64,000 nt of DNA from an uncultured Ruminiclostridium sp. (GTDB lineage: Bacteria > Bacillota > Clostridia > Oscillospirales > Ruminococcaceae): contig CANRFO010000002.1 in assembly GCA_947629925.1 (NCBI GenBank), forward strand, positions 119,247 to 183,246, written 5' to 3'. Shown here in pieces: positions 35,995-44,792 of this stretch. Within the stretch, counting starts at the first letter, position 1; the number at the start of each line of letters is the position of its first letter. The position numbers and the translations under genes are program-made. Under the pieces are notes generated by a model that made no database searches, was not told the origin of the DNA, and saw only the letters and a list, made by a program, of their open reading frames with translations.

Positions 35995-36351
35995 TTTTTA
36001 TGTCCAACGCCTCGTCATTCTGATTCCATCAGAATGACAACCGGCTTTTGATGGACGATTATATCATATCCTGCGGATATGATATAATAAATAACGACCG
36101 ACAGAGCGGAGCGGAAAACCGCTCCACAAGAAATAATCAGCCTCGGACAGCTGGGTCAAATGCCGACGGCAACGGCAGTTGCCTTATTGATTTAAGCGCA
36201 GGCTATGCGCTTTGGTTTCTAATCCTTGAGGATAGGGTTAAAAATTTTCTTTGAGCGTCAGCTCTCAATATCAATAAGAGTGGTAAAAGTAATTATTTCT
36301 TGCTGTATAGACTCTGAAAGCGGTCACCCGCGTTATTTTGATATTGTATGT
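35968..36351 (+). ncRNA. candidate structured non-coding RNA (hairpin array)
   Basis: The perfect stems are GTCATTCTGA (36014-36038), ATTATATCATATCC (36058-36088), GGAGCGG (36108-36125), GGCAAC (36168-36183), AAGCGCA (36194-36212) and GAGC (36253-36264). CTTATTGAT (36183-36191) pairs with ATCAATAAG (36270-36278) and encloses the last two. The element lies between a promoter-like sequence and a terminator. It does not show the marks I know of RNase P RNA, tmRNA, SRP RNA, 6S RNA or a T-box. It could also be a cluster of palindromic DNA repeats. Confidence 0.4.
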
Positions 36352-36386
36352 ATGCTCAAGGGAAGCTTTTCCTTGAGCATTTTTGC
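36352..36386 (+). terminator. terminator ending the hairpin region
   Basis: ATGCTCAAGG pairs perfectly with CCTTGAGCAT around a 9-base loop, followed by TTTTGCTTGTTTT. It lies just before the ribosome site of the next gene, so it could also act as an attenuator. Confidence 0.8.
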
Positions 36387-36403
36387 TTGTTTTGGAGGAC
36401 GTT

Positions 36404-37267
36404 ATGGCATTTATCGGTATGGTTATCGCAGGAATAGCAGTGATAATATTTATTGCTATCCTTATAATTATGCTTGTTTTGCTTGTTACCGCCATAACGC
36501 TGAAAATCGTGGGGAAAAATAAAAACAGCAAAAAAATGCGCACCGCAGGCAACGTCCTTCTTATAATCGGCATAGTCTTTGCAGTCCCCGTCGTATTGAT
36601 AACAGGTCTTCTGGCTTTCAACTCCATGTATGAGCAGATCACTCTCCCAGATGAAAGTCATAAATATATCCTTATCCAGAATATTACAAAAATGCGCGAG
36701 CTTGCTGAAGAAGGCACAGACAGCTCCGTTGAAGAGCTTGACCGCCTTTTGGAGAAAGAGCCTGATCTTGTGTATTATCTTGACGTGAATAAAAAAGGCG
36801 TCATTGATTTTGGTTTGGAGCAGGGAAATGCAAAGCTCGTTGAAACAGCTTTGGCTCACGGCGCAGAGTTTGACGACCCGCACAGATATGAACATATGGC
36901 ATATTTTCACAACAGTATGGAATATTTCATCGGTTCTTTAAGCGATCGGAAAATAACTCAGGACGATGTGAGAATAATAGAGCTTATGTTTGAGAACAAC
37001 GCTTCCACCGCATATGAGGACACACCGTATCAGGTCTATTCCAACCTTTTCGGAGAAGCGGTATGGGCTGTTCTTTATAACGACGGGGAAGTAACAGACA
37101 CGGAGCTTGAATTTATACAGGTCTTTATCGACAACGGTCTTGATTCTGATGAAAATTTGCTGCTGTATGACGAAAAGCCCTCTAACGTATCTTTTTCGGG
37201 AAAATATTATGATAATGTCAAACAGGACGAAAATTACAGCGCCCTTATGAAAATCATCGGAAAATGA
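36404..37267 (+). CDS. hypothetical membrane protein with ankyrin-like region
   Basis: I do not recognise the family. The 287-residue protein has two N-terminal membrane segments (about 5-33 and 48-72) and a long soluble part. The stretch VIDFGLEQGNAKLVETALAHGAEFDD resembles one ankyrin repeat, and the later DNGLDSDENLL fits a second, degenerate one. ATG at 36404 follows TTGGAGGAC, directly after a terminator-like hairpin. The next two genes follow after 16 and 31 bases. Confidence 0.65.
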   Translation: MAFIGMVIAGIAVIIFIAILIIMLVLLVTAITLKIVGKNKNSKKMRTAGNVLLIIGIVFAVPVVLITGLLAFNSMYEQITLPDESHKYILIQNITKMRELAEEGTDSSVEELDRLLEKEPDLVYYLDVNKKGVIDFGLEQGNAKLVETALAHGAEFDDPHRYEHMAYFHNSMEYFIGSLSDRKITQDDVRIIELMFENNASTAYEDTPYQVYSNLFGEAVWAVLYNDGEVTDTELEFIQVFIDNGLDSDENLLLYDEKPSNVSFSGKYYDNVKQDENYSALMKIIGK

Positions 37268-37283
37268 GTCGAAAGGTTAAAAT

Positions 37284-37712
37284 ATGAACCCGTGGTATTT
37301 TCTTTTTATTGAATTGTTTATTGCCGCTTTTATGATGTTGGGCATTCTTGTATGCATTATATTTTTAGTTATAGCCATAGCAAAAAATAAACCAAAATCA
37401 AAAATAATCGTTTCGCTTTGCATAAACATCGCAGTGATCAGCGGAATAAATTTATTCCAAGCCTCCCACAGCACATATTACGCTTACAACGACCGGGCGA
37501 TACTGGGGCAGGATATAAACGACATTCGTGAAAAATACGGAGAATTTGACGAGGGAACATTGAAACAAGGACAACAGGGCGAAGTAGGTTATTATATCTA
37601 CACCGACAACGGACCTATTATGCCCGACCATTTGAAACATTACTACCGCCTTAAATATGACGAAAACGGAATAGTTTACAAAGTGTATGAATCCTGTCAA
37701 AAGGGCGGGTAA
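37284..37712 (+). CDS. hypothetical small membrane protein with BamE/SmpA-like tail
   Basis: The 142-residue protein has two membrane segments (about 5-32 and 42-55) followed by an 80-residue domain. ILGQDINDIREKYGEFD and the final YYRLKYDENGIVYKVYE recall the small alpha/beta fold of BamE/SmpA-like lipoproteins; this is pattern-based only. GAAAGGTTAAAAT precedes the ATG. It is probably co-transcribed with its neighbours. Confidence 0.6.
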   Translation: MNPWYFLFIELFIAAFMMLGILVCIIFLVIAIAKNKPKSKIIVSLCINIAVISGINLFQASHSTYYAYNDRAILGQDINDIREKYGEFDEGTLKQGQQGEVGYYIYTDNGPIMPDHLKHYYRLKYDENGIVYKVYESCQKGG

Positions 37713-37743
37713 ACATTCAAAACTTTTATCGGAGAGATACGAT

Positions 37744-38346
37744 ATGACCAAGAAACGTTTGGACAGGGACAAAAAATGGTTTTTTCAACCGTTTCCGTAT
37801 TATCAGATGAGAATGGACACGGACGATTTTCACGGTCTTGTCAGTATTATAGAATTATTGGACGGAGAATACTTCTTTTGGGATATGCTTAAAGCCGGCA
37901 GAACTCCCGTATGCGGTAAAGGAATGCTTTGGCTTCAGCTTATTCCCGATAATCAGCATCGTGCGATAACCGCAAAGTTTCTCCCCAAATCCCGAACCGT
38001 TCAAGGCGTAGAGTATTCAAAGTCAGTTTCATTATGGTATGTGGATGTTATAGACGGCTGGGGATATGATGAGGATAAAGTTGCTTATTTTACTGATTTG
38101 TATTTAGACGTATATTTTGATATTGAGGGCGATGTTGTTATAGATGACCGTGATGAATTGGACACCGCCTATAAATCAGGAGAGATATCTGAAGCACAGT
38201 ACCGAATGGCAATTGCGGAAGGAAACGCTATTGTTGAGGATTTGTGTTCAGACACAGAAAAAACACAGCTTTGGTGTGAAAAAATTTTACAGCTTGCTAT
38301 GCAAAGAATTGAAAGAAACGATAGTGTATTCAAGAAGAATGTGTAA
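37744..38346 (+). CDS. DUF402-family protein
   Basis: The 200-residue protein matches the DUF402 pattern: WYVDVIDGWGYDEDKVAYFTDLYLDVYFD followed by DRDELDTAYKSGEISEAQYRMA. Members of this family include nucleoside phosphatases and FAU-1-type RNases, so a nucleotide or RNA role is possible. I start at 37744, after GGAGAGATACG, not at the ORF-track start inside the preceding gene. It ends the three-gene group of unknown role, before speD. Confidence 0.65.
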   Translation: MTKKRLDRDKKWFFQPFPYYQMRMDTDDFHGLVSIIELLDGEYFFWDMLKAGRTPVCGKGMLWLQLIPDNQHRAITAKFLPKSRTVQGVEYSKSVSLWYVDVIDGWGYDEDKVAYFTDLYLDVYFDIEGDVVIDDRDELDTAYKSGEISEAQYRMAIAEGNAIVEDLCSDTEKTQLWCEKILQLAMQRIERNDSVFKKNV

Positions 38347-38399
38347 ATTTAATTGAGATAAATTCCAATTTATATAATCCCCGAAAGGAAAAATAAAAA

Positions 38400-39170
38400 A
38401 TGGAAAACAAACTGCGCCTTTACGGCTTCAACAACCTGACAAAATCCCTCAGCTTCAACATCTACGACGTATGCTACGCCAAGACCGAGCGTGAGCAAAG
38501 GGATTACATCGCCTATATCGACGAGCAGTACAACAGCGAGCGCCTTACCTCCATACTTATGACCTTGACCGAGATGATAGGCGCACAGGTGCTTAATATC
38601 TCCCGTCAGGATTATGAGCCGCAGGGCGCTTCAGTGACCTGCCTCATCTCCGAAAGCTCTAAAAAGAAAAAGGGAGAAAGCGGCGAAACGGTGATAGCTC
38701 ACCTTGACAAAAGCCATGTCACCGTTCACACCTATCCCGAATACCACCCTGAAAACGCCATAGCCACCTTCCGTGTTGACATAGATGTTGCCACCTGCGG
38801 AAAGATAACCCCTCTTTCCACTCTTGATTATCTTATCGGAAGCTTTGACAGCGACATCATAACTATGGATTACCGCATAAGGGGCTTTACCCGTGATATT
38901 TCGGGGAAAAAGCTGTTCACCGACCACAGCATAACCTCTATCCAGGACTACATCGACGACAACACCTTGAAAAAGTACGACGCCGTTGACGTGAACGTGT
39001 ACCAGTCCAATATTTTCCACACAAAAATGCTGATAAAGGAAATAGACCTGCAAAACTACCTGTTCAATCAGGACGTTTACGAACTCCCTCCCAAGACAAG
39101 ACTTGATATAACAAACAATCTCCGCCGTGAAATGATAGAAATTTTCAGCGGCAGCAATATCTACACCTGA
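38400..39170 (+). CDS. speD: S-adenosylmethionine decarboxylase proenzyme
   Basis: SpeD makes decarboxylated SAM, the aminopropyl donor for spermidine synthase. The 256-residue protein is of the E. coli type; self-cleavage before Ser105 in [15 protein letters not shown] would form the pyruvoyl group. AAAGGAAAAATAA precedes the ATG. It is the first gene of the polyamine operon; speA follows after 10 bases. Confidence 0.93.
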   Translation: MENKLRLYGFNNLTKSLSFNIYDVCYAKTEREQRDYIAYIDEQYNSERLTSILMTLTEMIGAQVLNISRQDYEPQGASVTCLISESSKKKKGESGETVIAHLDKSHVTVHTYPEYHPENAIATFRVDIDVATCGKITPLSTLDYLIGSFDSDIITMDYRIRGFTRDISGKKLFTDHSITSIQDYIDDNTLKKYDAVDVNVYQSNIFHTKMLIKEIDLQNYLFNQDVYELPPKTRLDITNNLRREMIEIFSGSNIYT

Positions 39171-39180
39171 AGGAAAAATA

Positions 39181-40626
39181 ATGAAACTTGACCAAAACAG
39201 AGCGCCTATCAAAGAGGCGCTGGAGGAACTGCAAAACAACAGGGTGGTACCCTTTGACGTACCCGGGCATAAGCGCGGAAAAGGCAATCCTGAGCTTACC
39301 GAGTTTCTTGGAAAGCGCTGTATGAGCCTTGACGTGAACTCAATGCGCCCGCTGGACAATCTCTGCCACCCCGTTTCTGTGATAAAGGAGGCGGAGGAGC
39401 TTGCCGCAGACGCATTCGGCGCAGGCTACGCCTTTTTTATGGTTGGAGGGACTACCTCTGCCGTGCAGGCTATGGTACTTTTTGCCGCAAAGCGCGGCGA
39501 AAAAATAATCCTCCCCCGCAACGTCCACAGAAGTGTTATAAACGCAATGGTATTGAGCGGCGCAGTTCCTGTTTATGTAAATCCCGCGGTTGATAAGCGC
39601 CTCGGCATTTCTCTCGGCATGAGCGTCAGCGACGTTGAAGCCGCCATAAGGGAAAACCCCGACGCAAAGGCTATCCTTGTGAACAATCCAACCTATTACG
39701 GCATTTGCAGCGACATAAAGAAAATAACCGACCTTGCTCATTCCCACAATATGCTTATGCTTGCGGACGAGGCTCACGGAACGCACTTTTATTTCGGCGA
39801 GGACCTGCCCTTGAGCGCAATGGCGGCGGGTGCGGATATGGCGGCGGTAAGTATGCACAAAAGCGGCGGCAGCCTTACCCAAAGCAGCTTTCTCCTTACA
39901 GGTCAGAACATAAATCCCGCAAGCGTCCGCCAGATAATCAACCTCACCCAGACCACCAGCGGCTCGTATCTTTTCATGTCCAGCCTTGACATAAGCCGCC
40001 AGAATCTTGCCGTAAAAGGAAAGGAGATCTTCCGCCGCGTCTGCTCCCTCGCCGAATATGCAAGGGAAGAGATAAACAGGATAGGGGATTACTACGCTTA
40101 TTCCCGTGAAATAATAAACGGCGACAGCATTTACGATTTTGACGCCACAAAGCTGTCCATAAACACCATAGACGTCGGCTTGGCGGGAATAGAGGTATAC
40201 GACATTCTTCGCGACGATTACGACATACAGATAGAGTTCGGCGATATGGGCAATATTTTGGCCTATATCAGCGTCGGTGACAGGGAACGCGACATCGAGC
40301 GCCTTGTGGGAGCGTTGTCCGAGATACGCCGCCGCTATAAAAAGGACAAAAGCGGTATGCTCATTTCCGAGTATATCAGCCCCGCAGTTGAAATGACCCC
40401 ACAGGAGGCTTTCTATGCGGAGAAAGAATCCGTTCCCCTTGAGGACAGCGAGGGCAGAATATGCAGCGAGTTCGTTATGTGCTATCCACCCGGTATACCC
40501 ATTCTTTCCCCCGGCGAAAGGATAACGAACGACATAATCCGCTATATAAAATACGCCAAGGAAAAGGGCTGCTTCCTGACAGGAGCCGAGGATATGAACA
40601 CCGACAGGCTCAACGTCACACGGTAA
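39181..40626 (+). CDS. speA: biosynthetic arginine decarboxylase (Orn/Lys/Arg decarboxylase fold I)
   Basis: The 481-residue PLP enzyme has VPFDVPGHKRGKGNPE at the N-terminus, the DEAHGTHF block, and the PLP lysine Lys227 in SMHKSGGSL. It resembles Bacillus SpeA. The agmatinase gene in the same operon supports arginine as substrate, giving agmatine; lysine or ornithine specificity cannot be excluded from sequence alone. It lies 10 bases after speD and 19 before speE. Confidence 0.88.
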   Translation: MKLDQNRAPIKEALEELQNNRVVPFDVPGHKRGKGNPELTEFLGKRCMSLDVNSMRPLDNLCHPVSVIKEAEELAADAFGAGYAFFMVGGTTSAVQAMVLFAAKRGEKIILPRNVHRSVINAMVLSGAVPVYVNPAVDKRLGISLGMSVSDVEAAIRENPDAKAILVNNPTYYGICSDIKKITDLAHSHNMLMLADEAHGTHFYFGEDLPLSAMAAGADMAAVSMHKSGGSLTQSSFLLTGQNINPASVRQIINLTQTTSGSYLFMSSLDISRQNLAVKGKEIFRRVCSLAEYAREEINRIGDYYAYSREIINGDSIYDFDATKLSINTIDVGLAGIEVYDILRDDYDIQIEFGDMGNILAYISVGDRERDIERLVGALSEIRRRYKKDKSGMLISEYISPAVEMTPQEAFYAEKESVPLEDSEGRICSEFVMCYPPGIPILSPGERITNDIIRYIKYAKEKGCFLTGAEDMNTDRLNVTR

Positions 40627-40645
40627 AAAAGGAGATAATTTCAAA

Positions 40646-41506
40646 ATGGATCTATGGTTCAGCGAGTTTCACGCCAAAGGCGTAAAGCTCTCTATAAAGG
40701 TAACAAAACAGCTTTGCTCCGTGCAAAGCGATTTTCAGCAGATAGATGTGTTTGATTCCGAGGAATTCGGAAAATTTCTCACTCTTGACGGCTATATGAT
40801 GCTCACACAGCGTGACGAGTTTATTTATCACGAAATGATAACCCACGTTCCAATGGCTGTAAATCCCGACATAAAAAATGTCCTTGTTATAGGAGCAGGG
40901 GACGGGGGAGCAGTCCGCGAGCTTGCCCGCTATAAGACTATCGAAAAGATAGATTTAGTTGAAATAGACGAAAAGGTGGTGGAGGTCTGCAAGGAATATC
41001 TTCCCGATATTGCCTGCTGCTTCGATGACCCAAGACTTACCGTTTATTATCAGGACGGGCTTAAATTTGTCCGCAGGTGCGAAAATGAATACGACCTTAT
41101 AATCGTTGACAGCACTGACCCTTTCGGACCGGGAGAAGGACTGTTCACAAAGGAATTTTACGGCAACTGCTGTAAGGCTCTTACCAAAGACGGAATAATG
41201 GTGAACCAGTGCGAAAGTCCGTTCTATCAGGAGGACAGAGTCGCTATGCAGCGAGCTCACAAGCGCATTGTTGAGAGCTTTCCCATAAGCAAGGTATATC
41301 AGGCGCATATCCCCACCTACCCGTCTGGACACTGGCTTTTCGGCTTTGCAAGCAAGCACTTTCACCCCATAAAGGATTACGACGGCAAACGCTGGCAGGA
41401 GCTGGGCATTTCCACCCGCTACTACAATCCTCAACTTCATATCGGCGCATTTGCCCTGCCCAATTACGTTCAGGAACTGCTTGAAAACGTGGAGGGGATA
41501 GTGTGA
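40646..41506 (+). CDS. speE: spermidine synthase (polyamine aminopropyltransferase)
   Basis: SpeE transfers the aminopropyl group from decarboxylated SAM to putrescine. The 286-residue protein has the substrate gate DEFIYHEMITHVP, the nucleotide-binding GAGDGGAVREL, and catalytic DSTDPFGPG. AAAAAGGAGATAAT precedes the ATG. The stop overlaps the speB start. Confidence 0.95.
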   Translation: MDLWFSEFHAKGVKLSIKVTKQLCSVQSDFQQIDVFDSEEFGKFLTLDGYMMLTQRDEFIYHEMITHVPMAVNPDIKNVLVIGAGDGGAVRELARYKTIEKIDLVEIDEKVVEVCKEYLPDIACCFDDPRLTVYYQDGLKFVRRCENEYDLIIVDSTDPFGPGEGLFTKEFYGNCCKALTKDGIMVNQCESPFYQEDRVAMQRAHKRIVESFPISKVYQAHIPTYPSGHWLFGFASKHFHPIKDYDGKRWQELGISTRYYNPQLHIGAFALPNYVQELLENVEGIV

Positions 41507-42357
41507 TGAAAGAAAAAAACATAGAGACCTTTATCGCCTGCGACAGCGATTACGAAACGGCAAAAGCCGTGATATTCGGCGCTCCCTTTGACGGCACCAC
41601 CAGCTACCGTCCGGGCACCCGCTTCGGCAGCAAAGCGATAAGAAGCGAAAGTTACGGAATAGAAACGTACAGCCCCTATCAGGACAAGGACCTTGAGGAC
41701 ATCGCCGTTTTTGACGGCGGCGAGCTTGATTTTCCTTTTGGCAACACTCAGCGCGTCCTGCAAATGATAGAGGAATACACGGCTGATATCCTGAATGACA
41801 ACAAGCTCCCTGTTATGATCGGCGGGGAACACCTTGTGACTTTGGGAGCGGTAAGAGCCGCTGCGAAGAAATACCCCGACCTGCATATAATTCATTTTGA
41901 CGCACACGCCGACCTGCGCCAGGAATATCTGGGCGAGGAGCTGTCCCATGCCTGCGTTCTGCGCCGCTGCTATGACATTTTAGGCGACGGCAGGATATTT
42001 CAGTTCGGTATCCGAAGCGGCGACCGTGAGGAATTTCGCTTTGCCGCAAATCACACATATATGAATAAATTCGACCTTGATACCCTTGACGAAATATGTG
42101 ATAAATTAAAAGACAAGCCCGTATATTTTACCATAGACCTTGACGTGCTGGATTCCTCCGTTTTCCCCGGAACAGGAACTCCCGAAGCGGGAGGGATATG
42201 TTTCAGCGAGCTTATACGGGGCATAATCAAGGTGGGAAAAACAAACGTAGTGGCGGCGGATATAAACGAGCTTTCTCCGCCCTACGACCCGTCAGGCGTC
42301 AGCACTGCCGCCGCCTGTAAGACCCTGCGTGAGCTTTTGCTTGCAGTTGTCCGCTGA
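41506..42357 (+). CDS. speB: agmatinase
   Basis: Agmatinase hydrolyses agmatine to putrescine and urea. The 283-residue ureohydrolase has the Mn ligands in GGEHLVT, HFDAHADLR and TIDLDVLDSS, which fit agmatinase rather than arginase. I use the ATG at 41506, which overlaps the speE stop (TGATG); GGAGGGG precedes it. With SpeA it supplies putrescine to both spermidine routes in this operon. Confidence 0.93.
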   Translation: MKEKNIETFIACDSDYETAKAVIFGAPFDGTTSYRPGTRFGSKAIRSESYGIETYSPYQDKDLEDIAVFDGGELDFPFGNTQRVLQMIEEYTADILNDNKLPVMIGGEHLVTLGAVRAAAKKYPDLHIIHFDAHADLRQEYLGEELSHACVLRRCYDILGDGRIFQFGIRSGDREEFRFAANHTYMNKFDLDTLDEICDKLKDKPVYFTIDLDVLDSSVFPGTGTPEAGGICFSELIRGIIKVGKTNVVAADINELSPPYDPSGVSTAAACKTLRELLLAVVR

Positions 42358-42372
42358 CCGAAAGGAGCATAA

Positions 42373-43023
42373 ATGAACCGTTTACTTGACAGACTTTCCT
42401 ACAAATTCCGCCGTATCTGCATACCGAACCTTATGCTTTATCTTGTCATAGCGATGGCGGGAGTGTATATAGTTGAGCTTTTTGTCCCGAACGTATCCCT
42501 TATCAGCTATATGATATTTGACCGTGAGCTGATTTTTGCTGGACAGTGGTGGCGTGTGATAACGTGGATACTTATCCCACCGTCAAGCAGTATAATATTC
42601 ATAATCTTCAGCTTGTATTTTTACTATCTCATCGGTCTGGGACTTGAGCATAGCTGGGGCAGTTTCAAGTTCAACCTCTACTATCTTGTTGGAATAATTG
42701 CCACCATAATCGGAGGCTTTATAACAGGCACTACGGACAACACATTTCTGAACTACTCTCTCTTTTTTGCCTTTGCGATTTTGTATCCCGATTTTCAGGT
42801 CATGCTTTTCTTCATTATCCCCATAAAGATAAAATGGCTTGCTTTGGTTGACCTGCTGTTCTTTATCATTTCGCTCATATTCTCCCCTATGTATATAAGG
42901 GTTGCGATAATCGCCTCAATGCTTAACTTTATCCTGTTTTTCTATGAGGATTTCGGCAAGTTTATCAAAAACCAGGTTTACTATTTCAAGCATCGCAATA
43001 AGTATAAGAATAATAAATACTGA
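42373..43023 (+). CDS. rhomboid-like membrane protein without visible catalytic motif
   Basis: The 216-residue protein has six membrane segments; WWRVITWILIPP in loop 1 and the GLGLEHSWGSFKFNLYYLVG region are rhomboid-like. The GxSG serine motif and the partner histidine of active rhomboids are not evident, so it is probably a pseudoprotease or a distant relative. GAAAGGAGCATAA precedes the ATG, 15 bases after speB. Its codon use looks more AT-rich than the spe genes on each side. Confidence 0.65.
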   Translation: MNRLLDRLSYKFRRICIPNLMLYLVIAMAGVYIVELFVPNVSLISYMIFDRELIFAGQWWRVITWILIPPSSSIIFIIFSLYFYYLIGLGLEHSWGSFKFNLYYLVGIIATIIGGFITGTTDNTFLNYSLFFAFAILYPDFQVMLFFIIPIKIKWLALVDLLFFIISLIFSPMYIRVAIIASMLNFILFFYEDFGKFIKNQVYYFKHRNKYKNNKY

Positions 43024-43052
43024 TAAATTATAATATTTACAGGAGGATAAGT

Positions 43053-43544
43053 ATGAATGAAGAAATCAAAATTGAGATTCATAACACCGATTCAGGTATT
43101 ACCGCTCTTACGGTTATAATATTTGTTTTGACGCTTTTTTTCTCAGCATTTACAATAACATACTTCTCTCCTGTATTGTTATTGATTACGCTGCTGCTCT
43201 GCGGGCTGTTTATAGCTTTCATATATTTATTTGATTATCGACCTATGGTAATTTGGTCTGATGGAAATTATTTATATTGGAAACGTGTTTGCAGATTACA
43301 TAGTTTAAAGCTCAGCAATATTACAGATATTTGCTGTAAACCTTATTCTGTACACTATCGCGGTGCAACACAGCAGTGTATCCGTTTGACGCTATGCACA
43401 AAGATAGACATGGATAGTGAGATCGAGTTTAATGACAGTGTAGATACCGATAAACTTCTCGACGAAAAACTCAACGGTATAAATGCAGATGTTCCGCTTA
43501 TTCAGCTTTATGATTATCTGAGATCAAATTGCTGCTTAAATTGA
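43053..43544 (+). CDS. hypothetical two-helix membrane protein
   Basis: I do not recognise this 163-residue protein. Two membrane segments (about 15-35 and 40-60) are followed by a soluble domain beginning MVIWSDGNYLYWKRVCRL, similar in pattern to small bacterial PH-like membrane proteins. AGGAGGATAAGT precedes the ATG. Like the preceding gene it is AT-rich and has no obvious link to polyamines. Confidence 0.55.
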   Translation: MNEEIKIEIHNTDSGITALTVIIFVLTLFFSAFTITYFSPVLLLITLLLCGLFIAFIYLFDYRPMVIWSDGNYLYWKRVCRLHSLKLSNITDICCKPYSVHYRGATQQCIRLTLCTKIDMDSEIEFNDSVDTDKLLDEKLNGINADVPLIQLYDYLRSNCCLN

Positions 43545-43579
43545 AATTTTGATTTATAAAACGAAAGGAAAAACAAAAA

Positions 43580-44788
43580 ATGGGAAAATGTCTTATAATC
43601 GGCTGCGGCGGCGTAGCGGGCGTAGCTATCCACAAATGCTGTCAGAACGACGAAGTGTTTGAGGGAATAATGATAGCCAGCCGCACCAAATCAAAATGCG
43701 ACAAAATAAAGGCTGAAATAGAGGCGGCGGGCAAAAGCAAAACTGTTATCGAAACCGCTCAGGTGAACGCCGACAACGTGGACGAGCTTATAGCGCTGAT
43801 AAACAGCTACAAGCCCGACGTTGTGCTGAACCTCGCCCTGCCTTATCAGGACCTTACCATAATGGATGCCTGCCTTGCCACAAAAACAAATTATGTTGAC
43901 ACCGCAAACTATGAGCCGCCCGATACCGCAAAATTCGAGTACAAATGGCAATGGGCTTACCGTGAAAAATTCAAAGAGGCAGGTATAACCGCCCTTTTGG
44001 GCAGCGGCTTTGACCCCGGCGTTACGGGAGTATTCTGCGCCTATGCTATGAAACACTACTTTGACGAGATAAACTATATCGATATTCTCGACTGCAACGG
44101 CGGCGACCACGGCTATCCCTTTGCCACCAACTTCAACCCCGAAATAAATATCCGTGAAGTAAGCGCAAACGGCAGCTACTGGGAAAACGGCGGCTGGGTA
44201 GAGACCAAGCCTATGGAGATAAAGCGTGTTTACAACTTTGAGGGCGTTGGCGAAAAGGACATGTACCTGCTCCACCATGAGGAGCTTGAGAGCCTTGCCC
44301 TGAACATCAAGGGAATAAAGCGCATACGTTTCTTCATGACCTTCGGACAAAGCTATTTAACTCACCTGAAATGCCTTGAAAACGTGGGAATGACTTCGAT
44401 AGAACCCATAGAATTTGAGGGTAAACAGATAGTGCCTCTGCAATTTTTGAAAGCCGTTCTCCCCGACCCCGCCTCTCTCGGTCCCCGCACCAAGGGCAAA
44501 ACCAACATCGGCTGCATAATGCAGGGCAAAAAGGACGGCAAGGACGTAAAATATTACGTCTACAACATCTGTGACCATCAGGAATGTTACAAAGAGGTAG
44601 GAAGTCAGGCTGTAAGCTATACCACTGGCGTTCCCGCCATGATAGGCGCAATGCTGCTGATGAATAAAACATGGAGCGGTGCAGGCGTATTCAACATTGA
44701 GGAATTTGACCCCGACCCGTTTATGGACGCGCTGAACAAGTGGGGGCTCCCTTGGAAAGAAACCTTTGACCCCACGCTGGTAGACTGA
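43580..44788 (+). CDS. carboxy(nor)spermidine dehydrogenase (saccharopine-dehydrogenase family)
   Basis: This 402-residue enzyme has an NAD(P) Rossmann motif at the N-terminus (CLIIGCGGVAGVAI) and the family blocks ALPYQDLTIMDACL, GFDPGVTGVFCAYA and GGDHGYPFATNF, which match CASDH/Lys1-type proteins. CASDH condenses putrescine with aspartate semialdehyde and reduces the product to carboxyspermidine. The decarboxylase gene follows after 4 bases. The neighbouring polyamine genes exclude a lysine-pathway reading in practice. Confidence 0.88.
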   Translation: MGKCLIIGCGGVAGVAIHKCCQNDEVFEGIMIASRTKSKCDKIKAEIEAAGKSKTVIETAQVNADNVDELIALINSYKPDVVLNLALPYQDLTIMDACLATKTNYVDTANYEPPDTAKFEYKWQWAYREKFKEAGITALLGSGFDPGVTGVFCAYAMKHYFDEINYIDILDCNGGDHGYPFATNFNPEINIREVSANGSYWENGGWVETKPMEIKRVYNFEGVGEKDMYLLHHEELESLALNIKGIKRIRFFMTFGQSYLTHLKCLENVGMTSIEPIEFEGKQIVPLQFLKAVLPDPASLGPRTKGKTNIGCIMQGKKDGKDVKYYVYNICDHQECYKEVGSQAVSYTTGVPAMIGAMLLMNKTWSGAGVFNIEEFDPDPFMDALNKWGLPWKETFDPTLVD

Positions 44789-44792
44789 TTTT

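Larger units (their letters stand above)
35779..36403. other. 625-base gene-free region rich in perfect inverted repeats
   Basis: The first 160 bases are AT-rich leader DNA for the minus-strand GT4 gene. From 35939 to 36386 the DNA holds a promoter-like sequence, at least seven compact hairpins, a long-range stem and a strong terminator (separate entries). The short ORFs here, such as 36048-36254, have no ribosome site and no recognisable protein. Confidence 0.7.

Noticed and set aside
36048-36254. 68-residue ORF in the hairpin region
   Set aside because: It has no ribosome site, runs through several perfect stems and resembles no protein.
35968-36351. RNase P RNA, tmRNA, SRP RNA, 6S RNA or T-box as identity of the hairpin region
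   Set aside because: Their conserved core motifs (for example GAGGAAAGUC, the tRNA-like end of tmRNA, the SRP GGAAGG loop, the T-box sequence) are not present.
35940-36400. CRISPR array suggested by the spaced hairpins
   Set aside because: The stems differ from one another in sequence, so there is no direct repeat; no cas gene is near.
39340-40644. 434-residue minus-strand ORF
   Set aside because: It is antisense to speA over its whole length and shows no family motif; speA is unambiguous.
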